The notes under the pieces: generated by a model
Seen by the model: the letters and a program-made list of their open reading frames with translations, nothing else
What the model was told of the DNA's origin: nothing
Database searches by the model: none
Assembly: GCA_963576735.1 (NCBI GenBank)
Contig: OY755176.1
Span: 15,237,423 to 15,301,422, forward strand
Source of the DNA: Bedellia somnulentella
Lineage: Eukaryota > Arthropoda > Insecta > Lepidoptera > Bedelliidae
Direction of reading: 5' to 3'
DNA: 64,000 nt
Translations under genes and position numbers: made by a program
Shown: positions 23,301 through 35,300 of the stretch, in pieces
Position numbering within the stretch: position 1 is the first letter of the stretch
How the letters are laid out: each line of letters opens with the position of its first letter

Positions 23301-26300
23301 CTCGTGGCGACCTGCCACGACCTTCCTCCCACGCCACCCCCTGAAACTGCTTATACAGTCTTCTGTTTCAAGTTTTTGCTTTAGTGCTTTGTTTCAAGGT
23401 CATAGTTGGCTTTTTTATTCTCTGTTGGATACTTCAGTCCTAACTCGTGTCATAGTCTGAGCTGTTATTTAACAAAGAATAGCATAACCTTAAAGATTTC
23501 TGCCATCGTTTTGTTGTACACATTTAGAAATCTTCTTCTGAGTGACAATAAAGATTATATTTTGATCAACTGGTGTGAATAGGCTTTTAGTTTAATATGT
23601 ATTTAAATTTATATTTCTATCAATCATAAACCATGATGTGTTAAAATTCTCCCAAAGATGACTACTCATTGTGCAATCAACAACAAAGTATGAGTGTAGA
23701 ACAAACGAGACCAATTGACAAATAATTGTATTCCGACAGGAAGTGGCTGAAAATTTGTGAATAGTGATTACTGACACCGATAAAAACTAGATCACTATCT
23801 AGTTGATCTTTGCCAACTGGTTCTTTTGTTGCTCTCACTTACACTGTAGAACAAAGACAATTTGGCTTAGACTTCGTTCTGTCTCATACCGGCAAAGCCA
23901 TTCAAACATTACTGTTTTGTACATGAGTGCTTGCACTCGTTATTGGTGTCAATAAAAAAAACGTACATTCCTTCGAAACCTATACATGTTCGTCACATCA
24001 TTCCACATATTAATAACTGCAGATACTTATTTTTATTTACCCTTTCTAGTACCTCGTTTAAACAAGCTTCAGTCAATAGTAATGGAAACTTAAAATGTAT
24101 TTTACATCCACCTCAAGATTTTAAAACATTGCTACCTACCTTCAGTTTTCTTTGGGTTAAAATGTAAACCCTCTCCCTTCACTAACCTCACCTCTCTTGG
24201 ACTGACCCAAGACTCCAGATCAATCTGCGTAAATCACTGCGCAAAAAACCCTAGTTTACTCTTACAAGTATACTCGTAAAATTGTCGAGCATAACTCAAC
24301 AACTTATTTACCTAACGATATTTATTTACCATGAGCTTATGTATCGCGGGCGAAGGATTGTTTACTCGTGTGAATGTCAAGAAATGGTCTCACCTCTGCT
24401 CTCGTGTACATTAGCTGCACCTCCGAGGTGCCATTGCTGCTAGGTCAAGACTATGGCACGTGTCTTTCCTTAATTATATGTGACTGCAAATTATTATTAT
24501 GTTTAATCTTCGTCTCAGCTATTTACCGCTGTAAAACACTATATAGGGCAAGTTTAGCTAAATCACATATTTTTTTTTAAGAAAAATAAAAATTGTGAAT
24601 TTCAATATTATAAACCCTTTTCCCGAAATCATGCTAAAAGTGATGCCAAGATTATCAGCAGAGCCTCAGTATATATTTAGGTAACAAAAGAATACAATAA
24701 CCATTTAAAACCCGTACTATATTCGCGGATCTAGCTTTCAAATTTCATTCCTCAAATATCTCAACGTTGACATAAGGCGTAGTAAAAACGAAGCAAATGA
24801 TAATAGCCTCTATTCTAATAATACTAAGGTTTTCGAAGAAGCAGTTACTTTGTTCCCGGGACTCGGCTGCTCCAGGCCAAATATTGATTTCATTATTTGG
24901 GAGCAGACATGAATAAAGGTCACGGTCAATGTCGGTTCTTACTTTTATGTCAATGTAGACGTCTATACTTATGTTATAAAGTTGACGATACATGATTTAT
25001 TTCTGCAGTTCTTTAATTTGACATAACATATTGCATATTGTGCTATGCTCATTGAAAAAAATAATAGAAAACCGAGGGTGGTGTTAAAATTTAAAAGCTG
25101 TTTCCTTTTACTGTCTGTACGATGCTTAGATATGAGGATAGATGAATATAGAATGAAAAGAAAAATTAGGAGGTAACTGACTCGCCAGAATACAACACTT
25201 TTGGTATTTCTACCAAATATTACATATAGTTTTTTACATGTGTTATAGTTATGATTTATATTATCAGCATCAAAATCCACGAAAAGAAGTTTGGCCACTG
25301 TGTTTTATTGTTATTTTCACAATATGATAGTACCATATGTGTTAGTATAATATATTTTACAGTAGTATCGTCTCAGGAGATTCAATGCCTAATTTTCCAG
25401 TAAATATGATTACGGCTCTGGGTATAGTGAAAGACGGAAATCAGCGAGGTCCGCTTATCAAAAGTAATTCGCACAGTTTTTATGAACGTCTTTGTTTATT
25501 TATCGCTGATATGCATTACATATTAAAAACATTACAATGATGATGCAAGGCATTATGCTCTTTACTTGGAAGAGCGAGCATGAAGGGTAGTAAAACTCCT
25601 CTTTAGATAGCGATATAAACAGAACAGAGGACAATATGAATACTACTATGCTGTTTTTTTTGTTATGTTAAATTTTCTGTTATATTTTAACTATGAAAGG
25701 TCAAATTGAAGTGTATTAATTATTTCAGGAATTTATAAAAACACTGAGGTTCCATTCCGTATATTATCCAGCCCCCTGAGGGTTCGTTACCCTTTGCAAT
25801 CCCCGATTCTGTCAATTGTGTGCGTTTTGACAGCGATTATCTTGCAATTTGCGACGGAATCGCCGATCGTAAAGATTTTAATACAAGGATGGATCTTTAA
25901 TAGATCCGGGCTTTCTCACGTAGCATGCGTAAACAAGTATCGAAATAAAATTAGTCTGATAAACGAATTAACAAATAGGGCTAATAAAAACACTACAGAT
26001 TGACAGAGTCTTAAAATGGTTTTCATTTCTCAACAATGAATATATCGTAGGTTATGTATTTGGTTACAATTGTTTTTGAAGAATTCGCTGGAAAAAAAGT
26101 ATTTCGAGAGATTAACTGCTAATTTGTTTACAAAACGCAAATATCATTAAACATTATTCGTACGTAAACACAATTTAATTAACAGCTATGCAATATTGAA
26201 TCGTGGTAATAGGTTTATCAATTTATGATTATTACACCCATTTCTTGATCATTCGTTTGACGTAGCTATGACGTAGATCTGGTCCTTTAATTAAAAGTGA

Positions 26301-29300
26301 ACTGTTTTTAAATATCCGGAAATCATTGGAAAATATAAACATAATGTCAGATCATTAAAAATAAATTTCGTGCGGTTAGCAAAACTACATATTGTCTTGT
26401 TTAAAATAAAGATGTTTCTGCAATTTCTTTTCTCATTATGCTTAAACAATATTCAACGGAACGCTTTGTGTTAAAAAGATGATAAATAGTACCTTGCTTA
26501 GTCTTACGTTGGTAGACCTGAAAGCTAGTAAGGGCCAGCGCTGACTGCCGGCATGGCGTGGCATGGCATGGCAAAGGATTTCGGTACAGATATAGCATTT
26601 TTAATCTTATTACCATGAGTATAGAATTCATTTTACTTCATTTTGACACAACGATGCCGACGTTCTGTCCTACCGCAGCCTCCCTCGGCATCGTTGTGTC
26701 AAAATGAATTCTATATGCATGGCAATAAGACTAAAAATGCTGTATCTGTACCGAAATCCTTTGCCATGCCATGCTGGCAGTGAGCGCCGGCCCTTAAAGA
26801 AGTTAAAGAAAAATCTTTTAGCGAAGTTACCAATGCACCTTATTTTAGAACATACATAGATATACTTACTGCTATTATTCCCTAGAAGGGGGAGGCAGAG
26901 CTGCAGAATAAAAAAATCCTTAGGCATACTTTTGTAAACCCCTTAATTTGTACTTTATGTTTAGAGATCGGAATATAGTGAGGTTTTTAGCCTCAGCTGA
27001 AGTAAAATAAAAACATCTTGTGAGTTGACCCGATGTTTTATTTTTATTTTAGCTGAGGCTACGAAACTCACCATACTTTCCTAGTTTGATCTAGGCAGTG
27101 ACACTTTTTAATTGTTAATTAGTTTGAAAATTATTAGATGAACATTCCGTAGGCAAAGTGGTTTAGTTTGATGCCTTTAATCGATTTAAAAATCTCGAAA
27201 TCGAAATATAAAAATGCTATGTTTTAAAAACGAGGTCGAGGTCAATTGGGTGTGTGACAATACATAAAGTTTGCAGCGGGACTTGAATTCTGATCTCTGC
27301 GTGTTTAAATTTACCTTTGTGCAAATCTTCAGTTTTAATCATACTCAGCCGGCAACAATTATCAGCAATTTAAAACTCTTGAATGGTTTAGATTCTGAGG
27401 CCTGATTACTACTGAGCTAATCTTCAGTTGAACTATTTAGTACTCACTGTTATATGATATATATGTTTTTCGAACGATGGTGATGGTGCTAAATCAGAGA
27501 TACCTGAAGAAGTACCTAATTGTCTTTCATTCGATATATTCTAAAATTAATCTGCTTTAAGGCACTTATGAACAGTAGTTTGACTAAACAGATTTGGTTT
27601 TTCTTTCTTATTCTATGGAGTGTACGTTATTAATACTATTATACCTATTCTTCACTCTTTTATACGATGAAAAATTATCCAACTAAGCATTAACTAATAT
27701 AAACAATATTTGAATAAAATATCTGTCAATCAAAACAGTTCGTGCCGCAAGTTGCTTGCCTATTAATGCGGGTGCAACCGGTTAAACACTAAACAACTAT
27801 TATTTGATCGAAAACCTTTTAGTTATGGTTTTTGTCGTGTTTTTAATTCTGCTAAAACGTAACCGCAAGTTCAAGGATAACGGATAGGTGCGATTTGTCT
27901 TCGGCTTTTTAGAATTGACAATTTAGTTTATGACTATTTTATTTGTTTTAAAACACGATACTTTTTAATTCACGTGGGTACTTATTGTTTTTCGTGTTTG
28001 ATGGAAATAAGTATGTCATGTTGGTTGAAAAAGTGTTGAATAGGAATGTTATGTTCATACTTTTCTTGTATATACTTTCAGGCTCGCATAAAAAGACGAC
28101 TATTCTGACATAATGGCTTAGTCGGTTCCTCGTAAACTTTAGCATAAAATAGCTAGCTATCACTCCCCTTTACCCTTCTCGCTTCGGACCTAAAGTAAAT
28201 CACCTTAAATGTATGTGTGCCTTTTGTATTCAGCTGATGTATGGTGTTGTAGTAAGGACGTAGTGCGTGTTGAATGGTATGCGTCAACTTACGAATCCAC
28301 ATTACACAACGCCTCTGACCACTTTCTAGCCAAGTGACCCAGCGTGCGCACCGTAGGTTAGACATACAGGTTCTTGTGGACAACATCTGAACTGACGTAA
28401 CCGTCGACGTACACGTATTATCACATATGACACCAATTTTCGGGTTTTGTCACTGGTGGGGTTGACAGAAGATGCATAAATTTTGTAATGAGTAGAAAAT
28501 TAATAAAACGCAACTGCATAATATATTTTTTTGACATTTATTTTCAATTCGACTAAGGATTACAGAGAATTGTGAAGGCTTTCTCTATCTCTATATCTAT
28601 TTCTATACCTGCGTGTATATGTCGTCAGAAACTGTAAAAATTCTTACCAACTCTGAAAATATGAACATGAGCTTATATAATACTATTTCATACAAAACCT
28701 TCATTTAAATCTTTACTGCAATTGTGCTAACAGTGGCCAATAAAACAAGATGAAACATGTGTTTTATCATTGGATAACACTTAAGAAGCCATATTGGCTG
28801 TGATCGAAAGGCTGGCGCAGATCTAGGTCAATCATATTGGCTTTGGACATAATAAAATGATAACACTTGAATATTCCATTGTTCTGTCACGGTCTTCCGA
28901 CAACCATTGGTTTTGGATTTTAAATATGTATATGCATAGTGCTGCGTTGTGTAGTTTCGACTTAGAATAACGCTGACGCAACTTTTGGTGGAAAAAGTAA
29001 AAAAAAAAGTCAAAAAGTTTATTTTTCAAAATAAAGTTAAATACTAACATTTTTTGAACGGCCAAGTTTTAAATTAATCGTTAATCCGTTGCTTCGGAAG
29101 GTGTTCGTAAAGAGAAAAAGCAACAAAGAAACTCGTTACATTCACATTTTTTCAAAATATGGTTTGTACAATTTCAGTTTATAAACATGTTTTTACTTTA
29201 CAAAAGATTTGCTATGCGACCAAACCAAACGCTAGTTTGACATAATTAAAATAAATTGTCTATCACAAAAACCAATCACATAACGTGAGAAGAAAAATCC

Positions 29301-32300
29301 TCACCAGACAATTATTCCTAGGAATAACGAGGGAAGATTTATAGCTTTACGGACATGGTCATGTGCGCGTTGGGTCCTTGTCGTTTAAAAAATCTTGAAC
29401 ACTGTAGTAAGATTTCTTTAAAAGCATGGCTTTAATTGTTTTTTTAAAAAATGCCACAGGCAATTCCAATATGTCAGAAGGAAGTTTATTGAACATTTTC
29501 AGGGATAGTCCCATAAAGGAGTTACCTACTTTATTAAGTCTCCACTTCGGTACGTTAAGTTTCTCCTTATTCCGAGTGTTAACAGTATGCCTTAACATGT
29601 AAATAGATCGGATAGCTCGCTTTTGTAAGACAAAAACTTTATGAACATCAGCCGCTTTACCCCATAATAAAATACCGTACGACATAATACTATGAAAATA
29701 ACTGAAATAAACAATGCGAGCTGTTTCTATGTCTGCTATTTCTCTAATCTTACGCACGGCATACGCTGCTGAGCTCAGCCTTTTAGAAAGTGTTAGTATA
29801 TGGGGTCCCCATTGCAACTTAGAATCGATTATTATCCCTAGGAATTTTGTCTCTTTCACTAATTCTACTTTTTCACTGTCAATAACAATATTGGCGTCAA
29901 CTTGCCTAACATTCGGTAAAGTAAATTTATTACATTTAGTTTTTTTGGCATTCAGAACCAGGTTATTTACAGTAAACCAATACAATACCAGTGAGATAGC
30001 TTTATTTACGTCGTCAAGAGATGTAGAGGATCTCGCTACATTAAATATTAAAGATGTGTCATCTGCAAACATAACTATCTCAGAATACTTTTGTACCATA
30101 AATGGTAAATCATTAATATAAATCAGAAACAGTAATGGGCCAAGTATAGAACCTTGAGGAACGCCCATCTCTATTTCCGATCCTTTCGACGTGGTTCCAT
30201 TAATATCTACCTTTAAAGTTCTTTTATCAAGATATGATGCCATTAATTTCAGTGCTTGCTCGTCAAAACCGTAATATTTAAGTTTAGTCAACGCTATTTC
30301 CTTTTTTACACAATCAAAAGCTTTTGTGAGGTCACAAAATATACCTAACGCATCCCGGGAGTTTTCCCATGAATTAAAAATATGTTTCATTAGTGACACT
30401 CCTGCATCTACAGTAGACCTCCCTTTAGTAAAACCATATTGCTCGTCATGGAATATATTATTTTTATTGAAATATGAAAGCATTTGGTTGGACATGATTT
30501 TCTCGAAAACCTTACTGAGAACTGGTAAAATAGAAATAGGCCTATAGTTGGTAAAGTCCTGACTATCTCCTGATTTATGTAGTGGGATGAGCCTACTTAA
30601 CTTCATACAGTCTAGAAAATCTCCTATATCTATACATTTATTAAAAAGTATCGTTAAATGGGGAGCGATTATATTTATTATTCTGTTTATGACGAAAACT
30701 GACATTCCTGTTATGTCTTCGGTTTTTTTAAGATTAATGGTTTTAAAAATTTTAATTATATCATTACTGTCAACATACTTGAAAGAAAACTGTGCTGTTG
30801 TTTTGGTAACATTTTGTTCCAACAACACAAGAGCTTTTTGGGGACATGAATTTAATTTCTCTGTTGTCTGAGTATTTATAAAATGATTTTCAAAAATGTC
30901 AGCAATTTGTGATCTTGACTGTATCAGTTCATTATCTAATAATAAATTGAGATCATGCGGGGACTTTAGTTTTCCAGTTTCACTGTTAATTATTTTCCAG
31001 ACAGTCTTACTCTTGTTAGAAGAATTCTTAATTTTATGTTTTATGCATCTAGATTTAGCTTCACCACAGACTTTTTTGAAAATTTTTGAATAATTTCTGA
31101 CATAAATAATAAAATCTTGTTTGAAGTTATAGGACTTTTCTCTATACATGTTATATAGGTGATCTCTACTTATTCTAATTCCAGCGGTGGCCCATTCAGC
31201 AAAAGAGCATTTTGTATTACATAGTATTACCTTAGTTTTAAAGATTTAGTTAAATTCTGTTTTTAGCTCATTGATGAAAGAAAGACAATTCTCTAATGTT
31301 GCACTGCTTCTCATTGGGGGGCTGATGCTAGACCTAATATTATTTTCAAATAAGCTAAGTTTTTTTTCAGTTATCTGTCTACATACAATTGACTTTTTTT
31401 TTCAATGGTTAATTCTAAATTTATGAATTGTCCCTTGTGGTCTGAGGTAATGCTATCAAAAAGGAAGTGACCAGAGTAGTCACAATTGCAATAAATATTA
31501 TCTAAACATGTTGCAGAGGTCGAGGTAATTCGGGTTGGCTCATTAAATACATTTAGAAGATTAAATGATTGAAAAAATGTTAAGATTCTCTCCTTTACTA
31601 GACCCTCACCTATTAAGTCAACATTGAAATCCCCACAAACTACAACCTCTCTGGAGCTGAAGCCATCCCCAAAGCATCCTCCATCGCTGCTTCGAAGATG
31701 TCATAGTTACCTTTGGGTGGGCGATATACACACAAAATTATATACTTGCTCAATTCAATGCATGAGATTTCTACATGTTGTTCAACAGAGAGTCTACAGA
31801 TGTCTTTTCTTTCTTTAAATTTAATGTCTAAATTGGATGTCCTAAGAACTGACTTAGGGGTTGAACAAATTTTGTCAAACGAATTGTTCGTCTAGTTTTG
31901 TGATTAAAGCATCTAGCCATCGATTTTGATGTACATAGAATTTATTACAAGGGAAATAAATAATGAAAGATTGTAATGGTTATGGTATTTTTTTTAAAAT
32001 TAATGGCTAACTTAATTCGTCGCAAGCGCAAAACGGGTCGCTTTTTTATAATGGCGGATTCTCTGCTACCGTCTGACGTCTTTACAATTTTTTCATTTTT
32101 TTCCGATGTTTTGAGAGAGTAATTCCCAAACGAATTTGTGTCCAGTTCACGTAACAGTAGTTTGCGAATAACTTGTAAGTCATTCAGTGTTTGACGCAAG
32201 AGGTGGTGAGGTAGTAAAACATTCAAACTAGTTTTCGAAGGAAAAACCTCAATTTTATACTTTGTGAAGAGAAATGGACGCAATGTGCTATGGAATATTC

Positions 32301-35300
32301 AAGATTTCCGCAATTCACTTTAATATACTTATTTTTTATTTTCTTGCGTATGTACGAAACCTTGAAAGTATCTTTGGAAAATTTTCACTCGGCAAATCTT
32401 AGTTTATTCATGCCAGTTTCTGATATTGTCTCTTTAAAAAGAAAGGAATACATTAATGATCGAAAACAATTAATTATAAGGAACAATGTGTTAACCTTGT
32501 GAAGTAATTAGCCCATTTCTCATATATTTACGTATAATAAAAAAAAAAAAAACTATTACTTCACTGACAACAATTAATGTCAACCACTTCTACAGACTTT
32601 GTTATATCTCTAGGTCTGCGTTTATACATGATGAAATGGGAGCAAACGGGACATATAATGAATGGCAAAACATATGATATCTGATAGATCTGTGAATAGT
32701 TTACTATCAATAAGTCTTTTGAAAATCATGCACAGTGCATTTCTCGTAAACGACCTAAAACGCCACTTAGACTTAGGCACTACAATGAATCGCTGCAATT
32801 TTTCTCAGCTGTAATTGGCATAAATGCTGCAATTCGGAATGATATAACGAGCTCGTTATCCTGTCTGGGCATATTAGAGCCAATCAGATAATGTGTTTGT
32901 TCAGTTTATGTCATCTGCAATTTACGTGCCTACTTTGCTTGATAATAGCCTATTCGAGACCCGCTGATGACGAACAATATTTCTTCGTGGAGCAATTTTG
33001 AAAAGGAGAAATATAAACATTATGTTATTTCTTCAGACAGCTGCTCCTACATTTAGTTGGTGCAAGAGAACCAGTGATTTTGAATGAAAGACATAAACTG
33101 CAAAACAAAAGTTACGATGAAAGGTCACTTTTGTTTTGCAACTGTTGACTTCTTGAACGTCGGAAAGGGTTTATTATGTTATTTTGGCTTATAACATCAA
33201 CACAATAATTATTATAAGTTTTCTATACTCATATTCTATTTCATCAGTGAATAAACTACTTTATCATATTCATTATAATTTATTAACCTTCCCTTACTTT
33301 ACCGACCAAATTTTTCGTTGATTTCATTTTATTAATGTTCTCTGACGTCAGAGTGTAAACTAGCTAAAATAGACGCGTTTAAATTACCCGAAAATGATAG
33401 ATATTATATAGAATGAAAAAACTAATAGCATATTCCGTATTATTATTTATTAGCTTTCTACATGGGAGATCTGTAGTAGTAATATCGAAATGTCACATAT
33501 AGCTCATCTAAAGGTCTTCAATGAATACAGGTCAACCGCGTACACACAGTGGGTGTTATAATTATTATTAGCGCATTCATGTGCATCAGAGTAATATTTA
33601 TATAATGTTAAATCTTAAATTTAAGGGTATAAAATAAAAATCATCAAATGTAGGAACTAATAAAGAAACTTGTAGGACGACGGTTTTTATCATCATGACT
33701 TGTCAAATCCATAGAACCAGTGGTTAATGTTGATTGATAAAACTTGTGCACAATAAAGAAATATCGGCAATGATGATCCGGTTTTCCGCGGAAACCAAAA
33801 CCGGTTCTGACTTGATTATCTTCACCGAATCATGTCAATAGGAAAATTGAGGGTCACATCGATTCAATGTTCATCGCTCCCTTTGACATCCATAATAGAA
33901 ATATATGTGTAGTTACATCTCTATTTTAATTCTTTTATGAAACTTTCGGTCCCTTAATATCATTAAACCGTCATATTTGATACTTTTTCAAAATTATAAC
34001 AAGATCAACTTTAAGGTGCTTTATTATTCTCTATCATACACAAATTAAGAACAATTATTGTTTCGCAAATAATATAATAACTATTACTTGGAGATTATTT
34101 CCTACAGCTTTATGTATTATCTATTGGGACTTTACTTTAATTTCTATAACTTTATGCTATAGTAATATCACCTATACTGATAATTTAAATAAACACTTTA
34201 ACAACAGACTTTCTCTAGCTGGTTGAATACCTTCTAGAAAAAAAATACCGGTAATTTTTGAGCGACATCTTATTTATCAAGATATACTATTTTATTTACC
34301 TGAAAAAATATGTAAACAATTCTCTTGCCTTCATACATTGTTTGTTAATTTTATAACTTTTTTGATCTCTGACCTGAAAAAAAATTTTGTTAATTTTATA
34401 ACATCGCAACAGCGGGCTAGGTTGATAACCTGCAGAAATTACAGCTACGGTCAAGGATTTGTTTGAGTAATATGTCTAAAATGTATTTTAAATTGAATGC
34501 CATTAATTTTCTTATCGGATTTTATACAAATGATTGCTTGTTCCTATGTTAAAATTTTAATTGTTCAAATAGTCAACAAAGTTTTGTCACATATATATTC
34601 ATATTATGAATAGGCCACAGGTGTCGTCCAATAATATGCAGTCTTGATAGGTTTTTTATTTTATTTTTATTTAATCGTAAGATACCTATATAGCTTCGCA
34701 CAGTTTACTTAAAAAATCACAATTACTCATTTCCACATAAATATCATTTGACAAAACAGCAACCCTAACCAAATATCTAAAAATCTCTTTGTCCACAGTT
34801 TCATCGAGCAAGACAAAGTCTCCGGTTTCTGGACGTGGATGTTCGTGCTCTCGAAACTCCCAGAACTTGGTGACACAGTGTTTGTGGTGCTACGCAAGAA
34901 GCCGCTGATCTTCCTGCACTGGTACCACCACATCACCGTGCTGCTGTACTCGTGGTTCTCTTTCACCGAGTACACGGCCTCGGCGCGTTGGTTCGTCGTC
35001 ATGAACTATTGTGTGCATAGGTTGGTTCTCTTTTTAAATTATTATATATAGAGTATGTAATGAGTTTTCTGTGTAGTGTCGGCTTAGAATAGCACTACCT
35101 TATTTCTTCCGGTGGGTATACGTTAGAGGCGACTAACGGTATAGACATAGCACGCGGAACAAGTTATCCTTAAGAAACGTGCAATTACTCCCTTAGGTAT
35201 GGGATATTTGATCGAACCCGTGACTGCTAATAGGTCCTTCCTAAATTTTGAGTGTTAAACTAGACGTTGCAGTTAACAAACCATGACGAAACTAAACCTC

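Larger units (their letters stand above)
28997..31910 (-). mobile_element. CR1/Jockey-like non-LTR retrotransposon, 5'-truncated and broken
   Basis: On the minus strand it runs from a partial endonuclease (from about 31890) through reverse transcriptase to a 3' UTR ending AATAAACTTTTTGAC plus T-rich tail near 29000. The endonuclease part has stops and shifts. A solo 3' end of the same family is at 5578-5733. Confidence 0.88.
5373..34798 (+). other. ELOVL6: 29.4-kb intron of ELOVL6
   Basis: The intron is bounded by the GTAACC donor and CCACAG acceptor of adjacent elongase exons. It contains the copia/mariner nest, a Helitron, a CR1-like element, MITEs and SINEs described separately. The copia, mariner and CR1-like elements are all antisense to the host gene. 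Confidence 0.9.
31911..34798. other. Intron sequence before the ELOVL6 exon
   Basis: It contains the dispersed repeat at 33165-33355 and the open frame at 31945-32283. The rest is AT-rich without recognisable features. Confidence 0.45.

Noticed and set aside
23265..23345. GC-rich patch as an exon
   Set aside because: No frame gives recognisable protein, and no splice borders fit. It may be part of an unrecognised repeat.
24969..25298. 109-codon minus-strand frame with a hydrophobic centre
   Set aside because: AT-rich chance composition, no family similarity, and no splice or promoter context.
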